A stretch of 64,000 nt of DNA from Azolla caroliniana. Its lineage: Eukaryota; Polypodiophyta. Below are positions 11,501-20,513 of the stretch, one piece after another. Under the pieces are notes generated by a model that ran no database searches, had not been told where the DNA came from, and saw only the letters and a program-made list of their open reading frames with translations. Made by a program: the position numbers and the translations under genes. Position 1 is the stretch's first letter, and the number at the start of each line of letters is the position of its first letter. The stretch lies in assembly GCA_043228905.1 (NCBI GenBank), contig JBHGNT010000003.1:7812001-7876000 (forward strand). The letters are read 5' to 3'.

Positions 11501-14500
11501 TCAATTCAGATCCCAGAGCCTTCATAAAGAGATCTGCACACTTGTTCTCAATACTCCAACGTCACCTCCTCATCCAAAATGAATTCTCACATGAAGTGAC
11601 ACTGAATCTCAATATTCTTGGTCCTCTAAAGGAACACCTCAATCAACATTTCAATTTACACCTCAATGAGTTCTCACATCCAAATGAGTTTTCCATCCCA
11701 AACGTATTACAAATTAGCCAGGTATTCTTAGTCTTGAGTTACAAATATCTCCTTTTTTATTTGATACTACTCTGCTCCTAGATAGAAGTGTAGAAGACCC
11801 AGATCCATCATCTTCAACTCAAAAAATAGCTTCCACTTTGTTAGAGCTAGCTACTAATGTAAGCATATGATAAGGATAATATAGATAGAAAAATAAGAGA
11901 AGAGAGAGAAAGAGGGGTGCCGATCCACCCGACCACCCCCGAGTGAAGGGATTGAGACGGACTCGAGCCTCGATCGGCGTCCAATACCACCGTTGTGGCA
12001 TCAAGTTGTACCTGGTACTGGCGCTCGCTACAAGAGTTGACCCACCACACAGACGAAGTCTCGAGATAGTCGATAAGGTATCATATGAGGGTAGCTAGGC
12101 CTCATATTTATAGCCAGACCTAAGGCCCCCAGGCAAGTTCACACTTGGCCTAATGGGTTGTCTCAATCCCAAGGATTAAAAGTAATCCTTCCCTTCTTTA
12201 CACTCTCGTTTAACCCTCACACTTTATCCACGTGTATTGAATACTACGGTAAAACTTACCACGGGATATTATATGGTCATGCCCGTAACACACTTGATCC
12301 AATCGAAATCTTCTTTTGCAGTGCTTGTGTGAACCATATCATCCACATAAAGTACAAAGATCAATGTCTGCTCACTTTCTGTTTTATGTAGAGTGCAGCA
12401 TCTGCTGGACATCTCAATCTACTCTCTGATGGCTGCTCCAAAAATACATCCATCAGATAGCCACCTAGGAGATTTGACATCCAACTGGTATGCTCGCCAA
12501 TTCTATGCTGCAGACGACCGCTCAAATCATTCTTTACCTTACAATTAGAGAAAATGTTTCCTCAAGATCTGCTCCTTCCACTGCACATACCCTTTTGCTA
12601 CGAGTCTTGCTTTGTACTTACCCAAAGACCCATCAGACACGAACATAGTTTTCCAGAATCATCTTCATCTGATGATCTTCTTGTTTCATCAATCCAACAA
12701 CTCCCAAGTCTGGTTGTCAGATATAGTCTTCAGCTGAGACTCCATAGCTTCTTTCCACCATGGATCTGTCATTGCCTCATCCAATGAGCTCAGCTCATTA
12801 TTGACAAGGACAGACACCATGCTAGATTGACAATCTGATTTGCTACAAACTTCCACTATGCCAACTTCTCTATCACCCTCTGTCAGGTGTAAAGGCCCTT
12901 AGTTCACAAATTAGGTAATTATTCATATATGTGAACACATTGTTCACCTGGACAAGACACCTCCTTTTGTAATGTGAACACACCACTTTCTTTGTAAGGT
13001 TAACTAATATAATAACCTTTTTTTTTCTTGTGTACCAATCAAGGCGGTTGGGTACACCAAAGATCTGCGTGTCTCTACTCTCATCTCTACTACAGTCCTG
13101 TTTGCTGAACGTCATCTCTCAATAGCTGATCTGTCAAACATTCCTCTTTACCTTTAACTGGTATCAGAGCCAAATCTCTTTTCTCTGCTTTGCTGTTTTT
13201 CTTTAGATTCAGAATCAGCAGAAAACACAGATTTAAAAAAATAAAAAATAAAATCTGTCAGACCCTTTCCTATTGGTATTCTGCTCAATTTCTGAAGGCA
13301 TCTGTCATAAATCTTGGGAGCAATGCCCTCCACTTCAGCTGAAGTGAAAAACCTCTTTGAAATCAAGAGATTTGATGGAAAAGGTTTCGAATTGTGGAAA
13401 GAGCGTATGCTGGGCATCCTCTTTCTAAGAGATTGTAAAGATGCTCTCGTCGAAAAGAAACCAGAGAGCATGGAAAATGATGCTTGGAACACTCTGAATA
13501 AGAAAGCCATTACATATATTAAATGGCTGTTTCTGATGAAATTCTTGTAGATGTAAAGGGCTTGACTACTGCCCATCAAGTTTGGGAGAAACTTAAGAAA
13601 ACTTACGAGAATACTACTCCTATGAATCAGGTGCATTTGATGAGAAAACTTGTCAGTATGAGGCTTGATGAGTCGAAAGGTGCAACAGAGCATCTATCGT
13701 TATTCACAGGTACTCTCTCCCAACTACATGATTCAGGATTACCAGCTTTTGATGACAAGCTCAAAGCTATCTTCCTACTTATGACTTTACCGGATTCGTG
13801 GGAAACATTAGTTGTTTTACTATCTAATAGCCCCACCTTGACCTTCGATGGTGTGCGGGGCTCTATTCTCAGTGAAGAGATTAGAAGACAATCTAGCGGA
13901 GAAGGTAGTGGTTCAACATACAATATTAGGGGGAGATATGATAAGAGGAACCCAAATGTAGGACAAAGAAATAGAAGTAAGAGTAGAGGGAAAGGAAAAC
14001 AACAAGATATCACATGCTATCATTGTGGCCGTAAAGGTCATAAGAAACCTGATTGTAGATATTGGAAGATGGAACTAGAAAGGAAGAAGAATGTAGGAGA
14101 GAAGAAAAACAAAGATGATAAGTTTAATACAACAGAGAAAGCTAATATGGCTTCAAATGTTATCATTGAAGACCTATCTGGTGAAGATGGTGATGTACTC
14201 TGTATTATAGGTGATGCCTTTATAGCTCATGTTCAAGACATGCAAATCACCAAAACAGATGTTATTGATGCTTTATTGTCAATCGATGATGGATTGACAT
14301 AGACATGGATAGTAGACTCCGGGGCTTCTTTTCATGTTACTCCATGTTTGGAGTGCTTTACCACATTTGATGCAGGCAGTTATGGAAAAGTTTATCTTGG
14401 TAACAATAGTGCTTGCAATATTGATGGTATTGGAACCATACACTTATCTTTGGATAATGGTCAAGAGCTTGTGCTCAAAGATGTTAGGTATGTACCTGGC

Positions 14501-17500
14501 ATTAAGAAAAGTTTGCTATTTGTAGGACAGATGGATTTGCATGGTTACACCACATCATTCAGTGGTGGATTATGGAAACTAAAGAAAGGATCTATGGTTA
14601 TTGTGAAAGGTTGCAAAAAGGGCACTTTGTACTATTTGCAATGTAAAGCTTTACCTGGAAAGTTTCTTGCTATTGCTGAATTCAACTCTCGTTTAGAGCT
14701 TTGGCATAAGAGATTAGGACATATGAGCCAAAAAGGACTTGAAGTCCTTTCTGCTTTAAAAAGATTTGATGTTAAAGGATCAAAGCTGGGTTTTTGTAAT
14801 GATTGTCTATTTGGCAAACAAGTGAGAAATTCTTATTATTCTGGTATCTCTCGTAAACCAAATGTGCTAGATTTGGTGCATTCTTATGTATGTAGCATGC
14901 CTGTAAAATCCTTGGGCGGTGCTGCATATTTTATTTCCTTTATCGATGATTATTCTAGGAAGATTTGGGTGTACTTGATGAAAAGAAAAGGTGATGCATT
15001 TGATGCATTTAAATCTTTTCATGCATTTGTGACTACTCAAAAAGGGACAAAACTGAAATGTCTCAGAACAGATAATGGGGGTGAGTTTACATCTGCAGAA
15101 TTTAAGTCTTATTGTGACTTACATGGTATTAAAAGAGAGCTTACAGTTCCATATAACCCTTCATCAAATGGGGTGGCAGAAAGGTATAATAGGACCTTGT
15201 GTGAGCGAGTACGATGCATGCTGTCCACAACTAATCTCCCTCATGAATTTTGGGGAGAAGCATTAAAAACCGCGGTTCATATATGTAATCGTTCTCCCAA
15301 CAAGTCCTTAAAAAATGGAATCCCTGAGGAGGTTTGGTCTGGCAAACCAGCCTCATATGACCATTTACGAATTTTCGGTTGTGATGCGTTTGTACACATT
15401 AGAAGTGAGCTGAGAAATAAGCTCGATGCTAAGTCCACCATGGGCATTTTTATGGGCTATGGTGATGAAGGTGAAATGGGCTATAGGATTTGGTTACCTC
15501 AGTCCAGAAAAATTGTACGCAGCCGGGATGTTGTTTTTAATGAAGAAAAATTGCTGAAAAATGCTTGTTCCTCTGTTGGGAATTCTAAGAGCGTTACATT
15601 TCAGCAATTACAGCCATCCACAAAATCTGAAAATAAACCTCATGATGCTATACCAAAGGTTGAATATGATGATCGCCCAGTTATCTTTGAGCCAGAAGAA
15701 GTTGGACAGCAAAGAGATGCTCATGAAGGTATTGGTCAACGAGATGAAGGTACTGAAGAACAAAATATAGATGTTGAACAACATGCTGGACATGGTTTGC
15801 AACAGCCAGAATGTGCTGAAAATGATTTTCCTCCAGATTTAGAACCAATCCCAGAAAATACTGATCATTGGGTACGTAGGTCTAATCGTTCAAGGAGGCA
15901 GGTATATAGATATGACCCCTCTTTGCATTATGTCATGCTGTCAGATGAGGGTGAACCTCTTACTTATAAGGAGGCAATGTCATGTGAACTTAGCAGTAAG
16001 TGGGAGCTTGCAATGCAAGAAGAAATATATGCAAATGATACATGGGATCTTGTGTCCTTACCTCAAGGAAGGAAAGCTCTTCCAAATAAGTGGGTTTATA
16101 AGGTAAAGGGAATTGAAGGGAAACCAAAATACAAGGCAAGATTAGTTGCCAAGGGTTATGCACAGAAGGAAGGTATTGACTTCCAAGAGGTCTTCTCTCC
16201 TGTTGTGAAGATGACCACACTTCGTGTGCTATTTGCTCTCACTGCAATGCTTAATTTGGAGTTGTACCAAATGGATGTAAAGACCGATTTTTTGCATGGT
16301 GATATTGATGAACAGATCTACATGAAACAACCTGAGGGTTTTGTAGTCTCTAACAAGGAGCCTTTGGTATCCAAACTAAAACGTAGCTTGTATGGCCTAA
16401 AACAAGCACCACGACAGTGGTATAAGAAGTTTGATACTTTTATGCTTTCTCAAGGCTTTGATCGTAGCTATGCAAATCATTGTTTATACACGAAAAAGGA
16501 TATCGATGACAGTCCTATCATACTTGTTCTATATGTGGATGATATGTTGCTAGCTGGGAAAAGAAAGACTAGTCTTGATGCTATAAAAGATCAACTGAAA
16601 TTGGTCTTCTCTATGAAAGATTTGGGAAATGCAGAGCATATTTTGGGCATGAGAATCAGTAGAAACAGAAAAGACAAATTGTTGTTTTTGTCACAAGAAA
16701 AGTACATTGAAAAAGTGCTTAACAGATTTAATATGGCAGAAGCAAAGTCCCTTGGAGTTCCTTTGCCATCATATCTTAAACTCAGCAAGGCTGATTGTCC
16801 AAAGGATGAGATGGAAATCAATGCTATGAAGGGAATTCCTTATGCATCAGCATGTGGTTCATGCTATGGTAGCTACTCGTCCAGATATTGCTTATGCAGT
16901 GGGAGTTGTTAGTCACTATATGTCTAATCCCGGGAAAGCACATTGGGAGGCTGTCAAGTGTGTTTTCAGGTATCTTAAAGGTACACAGAGAAAATGTTTA
17001 TGCTATGGGAAGGGTGCATTAAATTTGCAGGGATATTGTGATGCAGACATGGCAGGTGACTTGGATACACGTAAGTCTACTAGCGGGTATATATTTACAG
17101 TTGCTGGTGGAGCAGTGTCTTGGTGCTCCAAATTGCAAAAGATTGTAGCACTGAGTACTATTGAAGCTGAATATATTTCAGCTACAGAAGCTTCTAAGGA
17201 AGCTATATGGCTCAGCAGACTTGGTGAAGATCTTGGCATGTCTGTTAGTACTCCTGTGTTAGGATGTGATAGCCAGAGTGCTGTGTATCTGGCTAAGAAT
17301 GCCATGTTTCATTCGCGCACCAAACACATTGATGTGCGACATCACTTTATCAGACAAGTTTTGGAGGATGGTCTAGTCACATTGACCAAGATCAAAACAC
17401 AGGATAATCCTGCAGATATTCTCACTAAAAGTCTTGGCAAAGCTCAACATGAGCATTGCATACAGTTAGTGGGAGTTACTTGAATGTTCACATCAGACCT

Positions 17501-19111
17501 TTAAGTGGGAGGTTGTTAGGTGTAAAGGCCCTTAGTTCACAAATTAGGTAATTATTCGTATATGTGAACACATTGTTCACCTAGACAGGACACCTCCTTT
17601 TGTAATGTGAACACACCACTTTCTTTGTAAGGTTAACTAATATAATAACCTTTTTTTTTTCTTGTGTACCAATCAAGGCGGTTGGGTACACCAAAGATCT
17701 GCGTGTCTCTACTCTCATCTCTACTACAGTCCTGTTTGCTGAACGTCATCTCTCAATAGCTGATCCGTCAAACATCTCTCTTTACCTTTAACCCTCAACC
17801 TATGTGGTCCAACCACCAGATTTTCAGTTCACAATCTTAGCTCAGATCCTTGAAGGTGGTTCACACACTTCAAGAGTGACATCCCTTTTTCAACAGGATC
17901 AAGTTGTTTATGGGCCAACAGATTTCTCTATCTGATCTTAATTTATAGACTTTGCACATGTTTCACTAATTTTTCCGTCGAGATTTTCCTTTTATCTGAG
18001 CTTGCATCAAATTTCACATCCTCATTGAGTACCATTTTCTTTCTAATAAGACCATAGAGTCTTTAGGCTTATATCCGACAAAGATGCACTTCCTGCTCTT
18101 GATACCCAGGTTTCTCCTACAGTTGTCAGGTACAAGCACCAAAAATGTACAGCTGAACATCTGTTGATGTGTGGCAAAAGGTTTCATGCTTGTATACCCT
18201 TGTTTGAATATGTGGATCACAGTATTAATTGCCTCTGCCTAAAAAGAGTCAGGTAATTTTGCTCCCATGAGGACACATCAGGTCATCTCTACAATTGTTT
18301 GATTCAGATGTCCCTCTACTACGCTTTGGTGAGGAGTATATGATGCAATCAGCTTCTCCAAATCCTTGCCAAGGTTACACGCTTAACAAACTTATTTGAA
18401 AGAAACTGTCATTCAGATACTCATATCTCATAACTGATCAAATCATCTATTGATTTAATCAAGCTGAAAACCTATTCTCAGGATACTCTGCACAATACCC
18501 TCTATTTGATTTCATCAAGCTAAGATTCTAATTTGTGCGGATACTCTATCAAATAACCAACAAAACCCTGTATTTGATTTGACCAAACTAAATCTCTCAG
18601 TTTGGCAATACTTGTTATAATAATCGATCAAGCCATCTATTTTATTTAATCGAAATATGAACTCTCTTTCTGTGTATACTCTTTAGTAAATCCTCTATCT
18701 GACTTCAGTAAATTAGAACTCTATGTTTGCAGATAGTCAATCAAATTCTCTATTTAATTTATTCAAGCTAAAAGTATATGTCTACAGATACTCAACCAAT
18801 CAATTCCATAATGATTTTGCATTTGTAAATGGAAGAAAAAAGAACAACACAAAGAGAGAGAGAGAGAGAGAGAGAGATCAGGTAGCATTGAAAGTACTTA
18901 CCTTTGAGGATATTTTGGTAGTATTATCAGAAACCAAATGGTAATTAGCAAGGACTAATCCTTTCGTGTTGAGCTCCTCCGTAAAACATTTCTTTTCTGA
19001 TGCTCCGATATCGAATTGGAGACCTGAGGAAACAGAGAGAATCAGAGACGCGGAGACAATCAAGATGAAGATCGATGAAGAAGATCTGGATTCTTCCATA
19101 GCCATAGCCAT
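2584..19111 (-). CDS. p24-delta family cargo receptor (transmembrane emp24/GOLD protein), 4 exons
   Basis: Exons on the minus strand are 19111-18902, 3489-3280, 2919-2843 and 2728-2584, with stop TAG at 2584-2586. All introns are GT-AG and join in frame to 213 aa, the normal p24 length. Order: signal peptide with a hydrophobic run at about residues 13-28; GOLD domain from LQFDIG (about 31) to about 115, including VTSPYG and the two conserved cysteines (KKCF and TACFW); the segment LDWKTGIGAKDWDSVAK; coiled coil about 141-180; one membrane span about 182-203; cytosolic tail ending FFVRKKLL. The diphenylalanine and dilysine signals are those known to bind COPII and COPI, so the product is inferred to cycle between ER and Golgi selecting cargo. 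The first of two in-frame ATGs (MAMAM) was taken as start. The odd feature is intron 1, 15.4 kb long and filled with nested retrotransposons, while introns 2 and 3 are 360 and 114 bp. The gene appears intact; expression is not shown. Confidence 0.9.
5063..5652 (+). repeat. 5' LTR of element A (590 bp)
   Basis: Begins TGTTGGGATTACGG and ends TTTTCCATCA. Compared with the 3' LTR it lacks 16 bp just after 5270, between two TAAA repeats, which removes the TATA box and one arm of the TATA-flanking inverted repeat. This is the promoter copy, so the deletion should weaken or abolish transcription from it. Confidence 0.93.
5656..5667 (+). promoter_or_regulatory. Primer-binding site of A, initiator tRNA-Met type
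   Basis: TGGTATCAGAGC three bases after the 5' LTR. This is the standard plant Copia site complementary to the 3' end of initiator tRNA-Met. Confidence 0.93.
5684..9757 (+). pseudogene. Copia gag-pol of element A, two nonsense codons
   Basis: One reading frame from ATG at 5684 to the natural TGA at 9755-9757, equal in length to the intact J polyprotein. Gag (about 1-260) ends in a CCHC knuckle (CFHCGKPGHFRKNC). Then come the aspartic protease (VVDSGAS), integrase with HHCC and D-D-E residues (HTDVC, RADNGGEY, LAERMN), reverse transcriptase (YGLKQAPRQWY, LLYVDDML) and RNase H (YCDSQSA, SRTKHI). Premature TGA codons are at 8849-8851 (end of RT) and 9512-9514 (RNase H). J has CGA (Arg) at both places, so both are C-to-T changes at CpG, typical of methylated-cytosine deamination. 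There are no frameshifts. Confidence 0.93.
9768..10373 (+). repeat. 3' LTR of element A (606 bp) with upstream polypurine tract
   Basis: Begins TGTTGGGATTACGG directly after the polypurine tract AAGGGGGAGTT (9757-9767) and ends TTTTCCATCA before the GCTCC duplication. It keeps the complete TATA region that the 5' LTR has lost. Confidence 0.94.
9975..10000 (+). promoter_or_regulatory. TATA box inside a 9-bp inverted repeat (A 3' LTR)
   Basis: Arms AAGTCATAT and ATATGACTT surround GTGTATAA, so TATAAAT lies across the loop and the start of the right arm. Outside the arms, GCCCT and AGGGC extend the pairing with a one-base bulge. The same layout occurs in J and, with different bases, in solo LTR L. 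Confidence 0.8.
10807..11460. other. Intronic sequence between solo LTR E and Copia C remnants
   Basis: No coding signal that I can assign. A purine-rich run on the minus strand (GAAGGGGAGAC, near 11,200) follows the end of the C RNase H and could be its polypurine tract, so part of this stretch may be a decayed LTR of C. I could not find a matching second copy. Confidence 0.4.
11839..12290 (-). mobile_element. Solo LTR D inside Copia C
   Basis: 452 bp reading TGTTACGGG to CTCTAACA on the minus strand, flanked by 5-bp duplication CACTT at 11834-11838 and 12291-12295. A TATA box (GGCTATAAATATGAGG, minus) lies near the middle. With it and one duplication removed, the C reverse-transcriptase frame runs on without a break. 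There is no internal sequence, so it is a solo LTR. Confidence 0.85.
12881..13157 (+). repeat. 5' LTR of element B (about 277 bp)
   Basis: Starts TGTCAGGTGTAAAGG and ends CCTTTAA just before the PBS. It contains a perfect palindrome GTGAACA-cat-TGTTCAC at about 12,932-12,948 and a TATA-like AATATAATAACC. Confidence 0.85.
13323..17483 (+). pseudogene. Copia gag-pol of element B with frameshift, stop and deletion
   Basis: ATG at 13323 (MPSTSAEVKNLFEIKRFDG). Gag with CCHC knuckle (CYHCGRKGHKKPDC), protease (IVDSGASFHVTP), integrase, RT (YGLKQAPRQWYK, LYVDDMLLAG) and RNase H ending at 17483. Lesions: a one-base loss near 13,535 in an A run (frameshift in gag), an in-frame TAG at 14300-14302 just before the protease, and a small deletion near 16,855-16,865 that shifts the frame at the start of RNase H. 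The integrase motif reads VHSYV where A and J have VHTDV, so the first catalytic aspartate is replaced by tyrosine. Confidence 0.9.
17514..17791 (+). repeat. 3' LTR of element B (about 278 bp)
   Basis: Starts TGTTAGGTGTAAAGG after the polypurine run at about 17502-17513. Same palindrome and TATA-like run as the 5' LTR, with about seven substitutions and a T-run length difference. Confidence 0.85.
18417..18810. repeat. Degenerate tandem repeat, six to seven copies of a 55-68 bp unit
   Basis: Copies begin with ATACTC-like sextets at 18417, 18483, 18541, 18608, 18676, 18733 and 18788. Each contains a variant of CTATTTGATTTNATCAAGCT and ends in a TNTTTGTG-like run. Copies differ at many sites, so the array is old. 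It lies in intron 1 of p24, between Copia C and exon 1. No open reading frame spans it. Confidence 0.7.
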
Positions 19112-20270
19112 GGCTTCTTCTTTTCTTCCTTCCTTGGAAACCCTAAACTCTTTCCCGGTTTCTCGGAAAAAGACTGTCTGATATTCTTGCTTCTTCCTTT
19201 CCGATCGTCTTTCCTCAAACCCTAAAGAAGTCTGCTCAGGCTTCCTTCTCTCTTATAGAAACCCTAAAAAGTATTGCTCTGCAATGGCAGGTCTCAAATA
19301 ACTGAGCAAAAGAGACAGAGGATGGATGCATGGAAGAAAGGCTTCAATTTCTTTATTTTGAACAGAGACCAAGGAAAGCTTTTTGTGTTTTGCTTTTGTG
19401 ATTTCTGCTTTTTGCCTTTTTGCCTTTTGCTTTCTGGTTTGTTTGCTTTTTGCTCTTTTTTGCCTTTTCATTTGATTGCTCTTTTGCACTTCATTGTTTT
19501 GCTCTCTTGTTATTCGTTTTTTGCGTTATGCGTTTTTGCTTTTTTAGCTTTTTCTCTCTTTTGCAGTACGGTCGATATCGTTGAAATGCAATCCAAATAT
19601 GGTTTCTTGGGGTGGGATCTGTGGGCGCAGCCCGTAGGTTTTGTAGTGTTCTCTTCATATGCATCACTAGCGGAAATGTGAAAGATTGCCATTTAATCTT
19701 TACCATAGGTGAAGGAGGAAGTGGTGGCGATTCGTTATGCTTTTTTGCTTTTTTTTCTCTTTGCTCTTTGTTTTCCACTATGTGCTCTTTCACTACTTTG
19801 TGCTCTTTTGCTCTTTTGCTCTTTGATTTTTGCTTTTTGCTTTTTCGGTGTTTTGTCTTTGTTTTTTGTTTTTTGTTTTTCGGCTTTTGCTTTTTGGTTC
19901 TTTCCTTTTTCCTTTTATTTTTTTGCTCTTTGCTTTTCCCTCTTCACTCTTAGATTTTTGCTCCTTTGCTCTTTATTTTTTGCTTCTTGCGTTTTGCTCT
20001 TCACTCTTCACCCTTTGCCTTTTGCTCTTCACTCTTTGCTATTTGATCTTTTCGTGTTTGCTTTTTGCTTTATGCTTTTTTGCTCTTTGCTCTTTAGTTT
20101 TTCCCTTTTGTTTTACGCTTTTTTTGCGTTAGTTTTTGCTTTTTGCCTTTGGCCTTCACGCATTCGTTTTTTGTTTTTCACTCTTCGTCCTTCTGTTCTT
20201 TGCTCTTTGTATTTGTTTTTTGTTTTTCCAGCATAATTGTTATAAAACACGTATTTAATGTTTAGAATAT
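19112..20270 (-). other. p24 upstream region with a TTTGC-rich low-complexity tract
   Basis: Upstream (minus-strand sense) of the p24 start codon. From about 19,376 to 20,230 the plus strand is built of variants of TTTTGCTCTTTGCCTTTTGC, strongly strand-biased (T-rich plus, A/G-rich minus). Long apparent frames here are only translations of this simple sequence. The same kind of tract resumes at about 46,926 beyond the Gypsy nest, so G1 landed next to or inside it. Confidence 0.6.
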
Positions 20271-20513
20271 TGTAAAATGCCTCCAAACTCTCTTCCTCTT
20301 TTCCATTCCATCGAAATTCTTTTATCCAGTTTGGTATTACATTCCAAGATACATTTGGTTATCTTGGCACACTTCTAGTTACTTACCCCTAACTAACCTT
20401 TTACTAACTATGGTGTAACTAACTAAACCATGGTCTAACTCCCCTAACCCTGGTTGTAGCTACTTGGGTTAGGTGAGGGGTTTTGGCCTGTGGTTTTACC
20501 ACGCGATCCCATA
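20271..20513 (-). repeat. 3' LTR of G1
   Basis: Matches 46370-46611 along its whole length with about 94% identity by eye. The element-side edge follows a polypurine run GAAGGGTGGAGC on the minus strand. The expected TG terminus has mutated to TA. Confidence 0.8.

Larger units (their letters stand above)
12881..17791 (+). mobile_element. Copia retrotransposon B, full length, defective
   Basis: About 4.9 kb with short LTRs (12881-13157 and 17514-17791), PBS TGGTATCAGAGC at 13159-13170 and a polypurine tract AAGTGGGAGG before the 3' LTR. It is flanked by ACCCTC (12875-12880 and 17791-17796), so the exact 3' end is uncertain by one or two bases. LTRs differ at about seven of 277 sites. It is AT-rich with different codon use from A/J/K. 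Inserted antisense into Copia C. Confidence 0.9.
11465..18400 (-). pseudogene. Old Copia element C, scattered pol remnants hosting D and B
   Basis: Three minus-strand pieces form one decayed pol. The integrase end lies at about 18,400-17,797 (ASYTPHQS, NQTIVEMT, SRKCIFVGYK), the pre-RT and RT region at about 12,874-12,296 (NQTWELLDW, YKARLVAKGY, FVLYVDDMV), and RT end plus RNase H at about 11,833-11,465 (MDLGLLHFYLG, IEIQCHF, LFTKAL-like). Frames are broken by many stops and indels. Element B (duplication ACCCTC) splits the first and second pieces, and solo LTR D (duplication CACTT) splits the second and third. Removing each insert rejoins the reading. The 5' half (gag, protease) and clear LTRs are missing. 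C is in the sense of the p24 gene and is the oldest layer in the intron by decay. Confidence 0.75.
3490..18901 (-). other. Giant first intron of the p24 gene (15,412 bp)
   Basis: The donor is AAG/GTAAGT after residue 70, and the acceptor is TTGATAG before GTTACATCC. Both exon ends are phase 0 and the joined protein matches the p24 family across the junction. Inside lie solo LTR E (5043-10806) with element A in it, Copia C remnants (about 11.46-18.4 kb) with D and B in them, and a degenerate tandem repeat (18417-18810). The 3' part (3490-5042) has no coding signal. A and B run antisense to the gene; C and D run in its sense. Confidence 0.85.

Noticed and set aside
18417-18810. Regular repeats resembling a CRISPR array
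   Set aside because: The units are degenerate, adjoin without unique spacers, and lie in a plant intron. This is a decayed tandem repeat.
19700-20236. A 175-codon Phe/Leu/Cys-rich frame that looks like a membrane protein
   Set aside because: It is a translation of the TTTTGCTCTTT low-complexity tract and is open in two frames at once.
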